Shown here piece by piece: positions 5,182-8,428 of a stretch of DNA of 8,428 nt. Positions within the stretch are counted from its first letter, which is position 1; each line of letters starts with the position of its first letter. Under the pieces are notes generated by a model. The model saw only the letters and a program-made list of their open reading frames with translations. It had not been told where the DNA came from and searched no databases. Made by a program: the position numbers and the translations under genes. The stretch spans positions 1-8,428 of the forward strand of contig JAHEKO010000084.1 of NCBI GenBank assembly GCA_024638355.1. The letters are read 5' to 3'. This stretch comes from Acidobacteriota bacterium. GTDB lineage: Bacteria; Acidobacteriota; Thermoanaerobaculia; Multivoradales; JAHEKO01.

Positions 5182-5938
5182 GGTCAGTCCGAGCCTGGAG
5201 CGCTGCGAGCTTACGCATCGGGAGCAGGAGCCGATCGACCTCGCCCTGGCGATGGATCAGCATCGCGCGTACGAGCGCGCGCTGGAGGCGCTCGGCTGCC
5301 GGCTCTTCCGGTTGCCCGGTAGCCCGGACCTTCCGGACTGCGTCTTCATCGAGGACATCGCGGTCGTTCTCGACGAGGTGGCGATTCTCACGCGCCCCGG
5401 AGCCGCGGCGCGGCGGCCGGAGACTCCGGTCGTAGGCGCGACCCTCGAGACGCTCCGCCCGCTGGCCGAGATTCGCGAACCGGGAACGCTCGACGGCGGT
5501 GACGTGCTGGTAGCGGGCCGAACGCTTTTCGTCGGCCTCTCGACGCGCACCAACGGCGAGGGGATCGAGCAGCTCGGCCGCCTGGCCGAGCCGCTCGGCT
5601 ACCGCGTGCAGCCGGCCGAGGTCGATGCCTGTCTGCACCTCAAGTCGGCGGTCACTCGGATCGCCGAGCGCACGCTCTTGATCCAGCCGAAGTGGGTGGA
5701 TGCCGCGCTCTTCGAGGGCTGGCAGCTGATCAAGGTCGCGCCGTCGGAGCCGCACGCCGCCAACGCGCTGCGGGTCGGCCATGCGGTCCTCTACGCGAGC
5801 GCCTACCCGCGGACACGCGCTCGAATCGAGGCCCGCGGCCTCCGGGTGCTGGCCGTCGATCAGTCGGAGCTGGCCAAGGCCGAGGGCGGGGTGACCTGTT
5901 GCAGCCTGATCTTCGAAGGGCAGAGGAGGCGAGGATGA
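5156..5938 (+). CDS. N(G),N(G)-dimethylarginine dimethylaminohydrolase (DDAH)
   Basis: This 260-residue protein is a guanidine-modifying-superfamily hydrolase of the DDAH type, which cleaves N-omega-methylated arginines to citrulline and (di)methylamine in the cytoplasm. It has the family N-terminus (MTLVAITREVSPSL), the substrate-guanidine loop LPDCVFIEDIAVV (59-71), AILTRPG (76-82), DGGDVL (113-118), GLSTRTN (127-133), the catalytic His block CLHLKSAVT (159-167; H161) and the nucleophile block GGVTCCSLIF, with the first Cys (C248) as catalytic. These positions almost coincide with the H162/C249 of Pseudomonas DDAH and the length is typical. ATG 5156 matches the family N-terminus, although no Shine-Dalgarno precedes it; an in-frame start at 4991 would only read through the acyltransferase gene. 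It overlaps the acyltransferase by 26 bases and the flavoprotein by 4 (ATGA). No protein arginine methyltransferase is visible nearby, so the methylarginine source is unknown. Confidence 0.9.
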   Translation: MTLVAITREVSPSLERCELTHREQEPIDLALAMDQHRAYERALEALGCRLFRLPGSPDLPDCVFIEDIAVVLDEVAILTRPGAAARRPETPVVGATLETLRPLAEIREPGTLDGGDVLVAGRTLFVGLSTRTNGEGIEQLGRLAEPLGYRVQPAEVDACLHLKSAVTRIAERTLLIQPKWVDAALFEGWQLIKVAPSEPHAANALRVGHAVLYASAYPRTRARIEARGLRVLAVDQSELAKAEGGVTCCSLIFEGQRRRG

Positions 5939-6537
5939 GCGAAGCACCGAGCGAAGCGATCCGAATCGCGGTGGTGATCGGGACGGTGCGCCCCGAGAAC
6001 TACACCTCGAAGGCGGCGCGCCTGGTCGTCGACGAGCTCGAGCGCCGGGACGGAGTCGTGGTGGACGTCGTCGATCCGGCGACCCTGGCTTTGCCGTTTC
6101 CGGGCCACCCGGACAGCCGCGGCGACGCCCAGCGCATGGCGGAGACCCTGCGAGCCGCCACCGGCGTCGTCCTCTCGACCCCCGAGTATCACGGAGGTTT
6201 CTCGAGCGTCATCAAGCTGGTCATCGAGAACATGGGCTTTCCCTCCGGCCTCGCCGCCAAGCCGGTCGCGCTGCTGGGCGTGGCGGCGGGCACCATCGGC
6301 GCCGTCAAGTCGATCGAATCGCTGCGCGGGGTCTGCTCGCACGTCGGCGCCCTCGTGCTGCCCGGCGCGGTCTCCGTGGCCGGCGTGCAGAAGGCTTTCG
6401 ACGAGGAGGGCAACTGCACCGACGCGGCAGTCGAGAAGCGTGTCCGCGGACTGGCCGTGAGCCTGCTCGACTACATCGACGACCACATCTGTCCGCGCCT
6501 TGCCTTCGAGGCGACGATCAGATCGGAGGCCGTCTGA
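5935..6537 (+). CDS. NADPH-dependent FMN reductase-like flavoprotein
   Basis: The 200-residue product has the flavodoxin-like FMN_red fold. The N-terminal strand and phosphate loop IRIAVVIGTVRPENYTSKAA (9-28) resemble the GSxRxxS-type FMN phosphate loop, and VLSTPEYHGGFSSVIKLVIE (76-95) is the typical PEYxGxxxxxxK segment near the flavin. Such proteins use NAD(P)H to reduce FMN, quinones, azo compounds or metals; the true substrate cannot be read. There is no signal peptide. AGGAGG at 5924-5929 with a 5-base spacer fixes the start, and the ATG overlaps the DDAH stop as ATGA, so translation of the two is very likely coupled. The link to methylarginine metabolism is not obvious, and co-expression need not mean a shared pathway. 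The first-loop variant (TVRPEN in place of SxRxxS) is a small departure from the common family pattern. Confidence 0.87.
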   Translation: MSEAPSEAIRIAVVIGTVRPENYTSKAARLVVDELERRDGVVVDVVDPATLALPFPGHPDSRGDAQRMAETLRAATGVVLSTPEYHGGFSSVIKLVIENMGFPSGLAAKPVALLGVAAGTIGAVKSIESLRGVCSHVGALVLPGAVSVAGVQKAFDEEGNCTDAAVEKRVRGLAVSLLDYIDDHICPRLAFEATIRSEAV

Positions 6538-6555
6538 GGGAGCGGCATCGCCCCG

Positions 6556-6996
6556 GTGCGGAGCATGGCGGTGTTCGGCAAGATGTTGCAGAGCCTCGAG
6601 GGCGGCGGCGCCCCGGGCGGAGCCGGCACCCTCTGGGTGCTGGGCGACGGCCGCTACGCGATTGGCGCGGTGGGCGAGTCGAACTACCAGGATGCGCTCG
6701 AAGAGGTGGCCGGCGGCCGCAAGCCCAAGGGCGTCAACAAGAGCGTGACCGCCGAGCTCGAGCCCGAGGACGACAACCCCTACGATGCGAGCGCCGTCGC
6801 GGTGCGGATCGACGGTCGCAAGGTCGGTTACCTCTCGCGGTCGCATGCGCGAAGCTTCCGCGAGGAGGCGGGCGAGCGGCTGCTCGCGGCGCGGCGCATT
6901 CTCTGCCGTGGCCGGATTCGGGGCGGTTGGGACCGCGGCCCTCGCGACCGCGGCCACTTCGGCGTGACGCTGGACATCGGCTCGGGCGAGGGCTGA
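6556..6996 (+). CDS. HIRAN-domain-like protein, stand-alone
   Basis: This small basic protein (146 residues from GTG 6556, or 143 from ATG 6565) resembles a HIRAN domain. HIRAN modules bind DNA ends in SWI2/SNF2-type proteins such as HLTF, and also occur as single-domain bacterial proteins of unknown role. The evidence is AIGAVGESNYQDAL (35-48), then the core EPEDDNPYDASAVAV (69-83) followed by IDGRKVGYLSR (85-95), and a closing segment FGVTLDI. A glycine-rich N-terminal stretch (about 15-32) precedes the domain. The C-terminal part around CRGRIRGGWDRGPRDRG is Arg/Gly-rich, compatible with nucleic-acid contact, though that is inference. No helicase or nuclease domain is attached. Neither candidate start has a good Shine-Dalgarno; GAGGGAG at 6536-6542 is rather far from GTG 6556. 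It follows the flavoprotein by 18 bases and precedes the membrane protein by 4, so it looks co-transcribed. Confidence 0.72.
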   Translation: MRSMAVFGKMLQSLEGGGAPGGAGTLWVLGDGRYAIGAVGESNYQDALEEVAGGRKPKGVNKSVTAELEPEDDNPYDASAVAVRIDGRKVGYLSRSHARSFREEAGERLLAARRILCRGRIRGGWDRGPRDRGHFGVTLDIGSGEG

Positions 6997-7000
6997 GCGG

Positions 7001-8428
7001 ATGAAGCTCCTGGCCTTCTGGCGGCGCCCGTTGTTCTGGCTCGCGGCGCAGCTCCTGGTGGTCTTCTTCGCGCTGTTCTCCACCGGCAGTCTGGAGCCGG
7101 AGATGGTCGCCGATTCGGGAAGCTACCGCGACGCGGCGGAGGCGCCGTCGCTGGCCGCGGCGCTGGGCGGTCACCGCACCCTGGGGTATCCGCTCTTCTT
7201 CAAGCTCGCCGGGCTGAGGAAGGACGGCGAGGTCGACGGCCGGAAGACGCGCCACGTCAATCTCGTCACTCGCCGGCTTCCCAAGATCCAGGCGGCCGTC
7301 TATCTCGCCGCCGTGCTTCTCTTCTGGTACGCCGTACGCGTCTACACCGGCGCGCCCTGGCTCGCCTTCGCCGCCGCGCTGCCCCTGGTCTACTCGGGGC
7401 TGTGGTCGATCGTCAGGCGCATTCAGCCGGATTTCCTGGCGGCGGCTCTGGCCCTGGCCTCGGTGGCGCTGCTGCTGCTGGTCGCGGCCCGGCCCCGCGC
7501 CAAGCTGCGATGGGCGGGCCTGGCGCTGGCGGTCCTGGTGACCTACCAGGTCCGGCCGGCCTACGTCTTTCTCCTGGTGCTGGTGCCGGTCTTGGGCGCT
7601 CTGCTCTGGCTGGCGCGGCGGCCGGTCCGACCGCGGCGCGCCGTGCTGCTCGGGCTCGGTCTGCTGGCGGCGATGTTCCTGCCCTATTTCCTTTTTTGCG
7701 CGGTGCGCTGGTCGATGGCCGGGCACTTCGGGCTGGTCTCCTTCGGCGGCTACAACGTGATCGGCATCACCTCTTCCTTCCTGGAGATGGACCTGGTGCG
7801 CGAGCTGCCGCGCGGCGAGCGGGGTCTCGCTCGGCGCATTCTCCGGCGGCGCCAGGCGCTCGAGATGGAGCCGTTCGAGCTTCACGGCCAGGGCGTCGAC
7901 TGGCACGTCCAGTACAACTCCAACGTCTGGGAGGTCGCCGTGCCGGAGACGTTCCGGACCGTCAGGGTGGAGTGGCAGAAGGGCGGATCGGAGGAGCAGA
8001 AGTCCCGCGGCGCGACGGTCGAGGTGAATCAGCGGCTGACCGACCTGTCGCGCGACATCATCCTCCGTCGCCCGTTCCATTACGCCAAGTGGGTGTGGGA
8101 CAGCTTCGTCGCCTGTCTGGATCGGGCGCTCGATGAGTTCTGGATCCGCTGGCCCGCGATTCTGCTCGCACTCTCCTGGCCCCTCGCGACGCTGCTCGGC
8201 AGGGGTGCGACCCCACGGCGAGGTGGGCCCACGGCCGACCGGGTCGTGGCGCTGATGCTTCTCGCCGTCGGCTATTTTCTCGCTCACGCGGCGGTCGTGG
8301 TTCTGGTCTCAGTGCCGCACCCGCGCTACGTGGTAGCCATGCTGCTGCTTGTGCCGAGCGCCCTCTGCGCGGCGCTCTTTCAGTTCTGGAGCGGGACCGT
8401 CGGTGCCGCCCGCGTGCCCGGCCCGCGG
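7001..8428 (+). CDS. Multi-pass membrane protein, GT-C glycosyltransferase-like, truncated by the window end
   Basis: The frame from ATG 7001 stays open for 476 codons to the last base, so the C-terminus lies outside the window. Hydrophobic segments appear near residues 11-27, 97-113, 118-135, 145-162, 171-184, 187-204, 213-233, 385-400, 415-436 and 443-460. The first loop has ADSGSYRDAAE (37-47) and HRTLGYPLFFKL (58-69), which resemble the acidic motif and the xxxGYP motif of GT-C/GT39-type enzymes that transfer sugars from polyprenyl-phosphate donors on the periplasmic side. PHPRYVVAMLLL (439-450) resembles their late PRY segment. Residues about 240-380 form a long, charged soluble loop (with DWHVQYNSNVWEV) that I do not recognise. 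The ATG lies 4 bases after the HIRAN-like stop, with only a weak Shine-Dalgarno (GAGCGG). A specific function is not assignable; other polytopic envelope proteins remain possible. Confidence 0.65.
   Translation, partial: MKLLAFWRRPLFWLAAQLLVVFFALFSTGSLEPEMVADSGSYRDAAEAPSLAAALGGHRTLGYPLFFKLAGLRKDGEVDGRKTRHVNLVTRRLPKIQAAVYLAAVLLFWYAVRVYTGAPWLAFAAALPLVYSGLWSIVRRIQPDFLAAALALASVALLLLVAARPRAKLRWAGLALAVLVTYQVRPAYVFLLVLVPVLGALLWLARRPVRPRRAVLLGLGLLAAMFLPYFLFCAVRWSMAGHFGLVSFGGYNVIGITSSFLEMDLVRELPRGERGLARRILRRRQALEMEPFELHGQGVDWHVQYNSNVWEVAVPETFRTVRVEWQKGGSEEQKSRGATVEVNQRLTDLSRDIILRRPFHYAKWVWDSFVACLDRALDEFWIRWPAILLALSWPLATLLGRGATPRRGGPTADRVVALMLLAVGYFLAHAAVVVLVSVPHPRYVVAMLLLVPSALCAALFQFWSGTVGAARVPGPR

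Noticed and set aside
5860..7083. 407-codon minus-strand frame across the DDAH end, flavoprotein and HIRAN-like gene
   Set aside because: It spans three well-supported plus-strand genes and its composition is that of an antisense shadow.
7402..8136. 244-codon plus-strand frame inside the GT-C-like gene
   Set aside because: Gly/Ala/Arg-rich product in another frame; the overlapping frame from 7001 has membrane helices and motifs.
6734..8287. 517-codon open frame on the minus strand opposite the HIRAN-like and GT-C-like genes
   Set aside because: Its product is Gln/Arg/Pro/Glu-rich without any motif, typical of antisense frames in GC-rich DNA, while the plus strand reads clean hydrophobic helices and a domain core.
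1..8428. A defence island, prophage, CRISPR array or transposon
   Set aside because: No direct-repeat array, transposase, integrase, tRNA attachment site or defence effector motif was found; all space is taken by ordinary-looking genes.

Overview
The window is GC-rich, densely packed bacterial chromosome with almost no non-coding sequence. Codon third positions are strongly G/C, genes abut or overlap by 4 to 11 bases, and no tRNA, rRNA, insertion sequence, CRISPR array or phage gene is visible. The gene content (DUF1572, DUF2164, a YbaK-type deacylase, a UMF1-family transporter, DDAH, a stand-alone HIRAN-like protein) would fit a free-living GC-rich lineage such as Acidobacteriota (for example Thermoanaerobaculia) or a myxobacterium-like group. 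That placement is inference from gene content and style only; there is no phylogenetic marker gene here.

Left block (35-2147, plus strand): four closely spaced genes. They encode a DUF1572/DinB-fold protein, a protein with a SUMF1/FGE-sulfatase fold, a YbaK/EbsC-type aminoacyl-tRNA deacylase and a small DUF2164 protein. The FGE-fold gene is preceded, in frame, by a convincing lipoprotein signal peptide that has no ATG, GTG, TTG or CTG start. Middle (2153-2422, minus strand): one small gene for a dimeric alpha/beta-barrel protein (antibiotic-biosynthesis-monooxygenase-like). It converges on the left block with only 5 bases between stop codons and diverges from the right block across an 83-base gap that should hold both promoters.

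Right block (2506-8428, plus strand): a UMF1/Atg22-like MFS transporter, a PlsC-type acyltransferase with an H-x5-D motif and a C-terminal membrane hairpin, dimethylarginine dimethylaminohydrolase (DDAH), an NADPH-dependent FMN-reductase-like flavoprotein sharing a 4-base ATGA overlap with DDAH, a HIRAN-like protein, and a large multi-pass GT-C-like membrane protein that runs off the right edge.

The genes read as mixed housekeeping and accessory functions rather than one pathway: translation quality control, membrane lipid and transport functions, methylarginine turnover, redox, and possibly cell-envelope glycosylation. I do not see a clear new defence or biosynthetic system. The points most worth a second look are the missing start codon of the FGE-fold lipoprotein, the side-by-side DinB-fold and FGE-fold genes that resemble a split EgtB, and the acyltransferase motif spacing.
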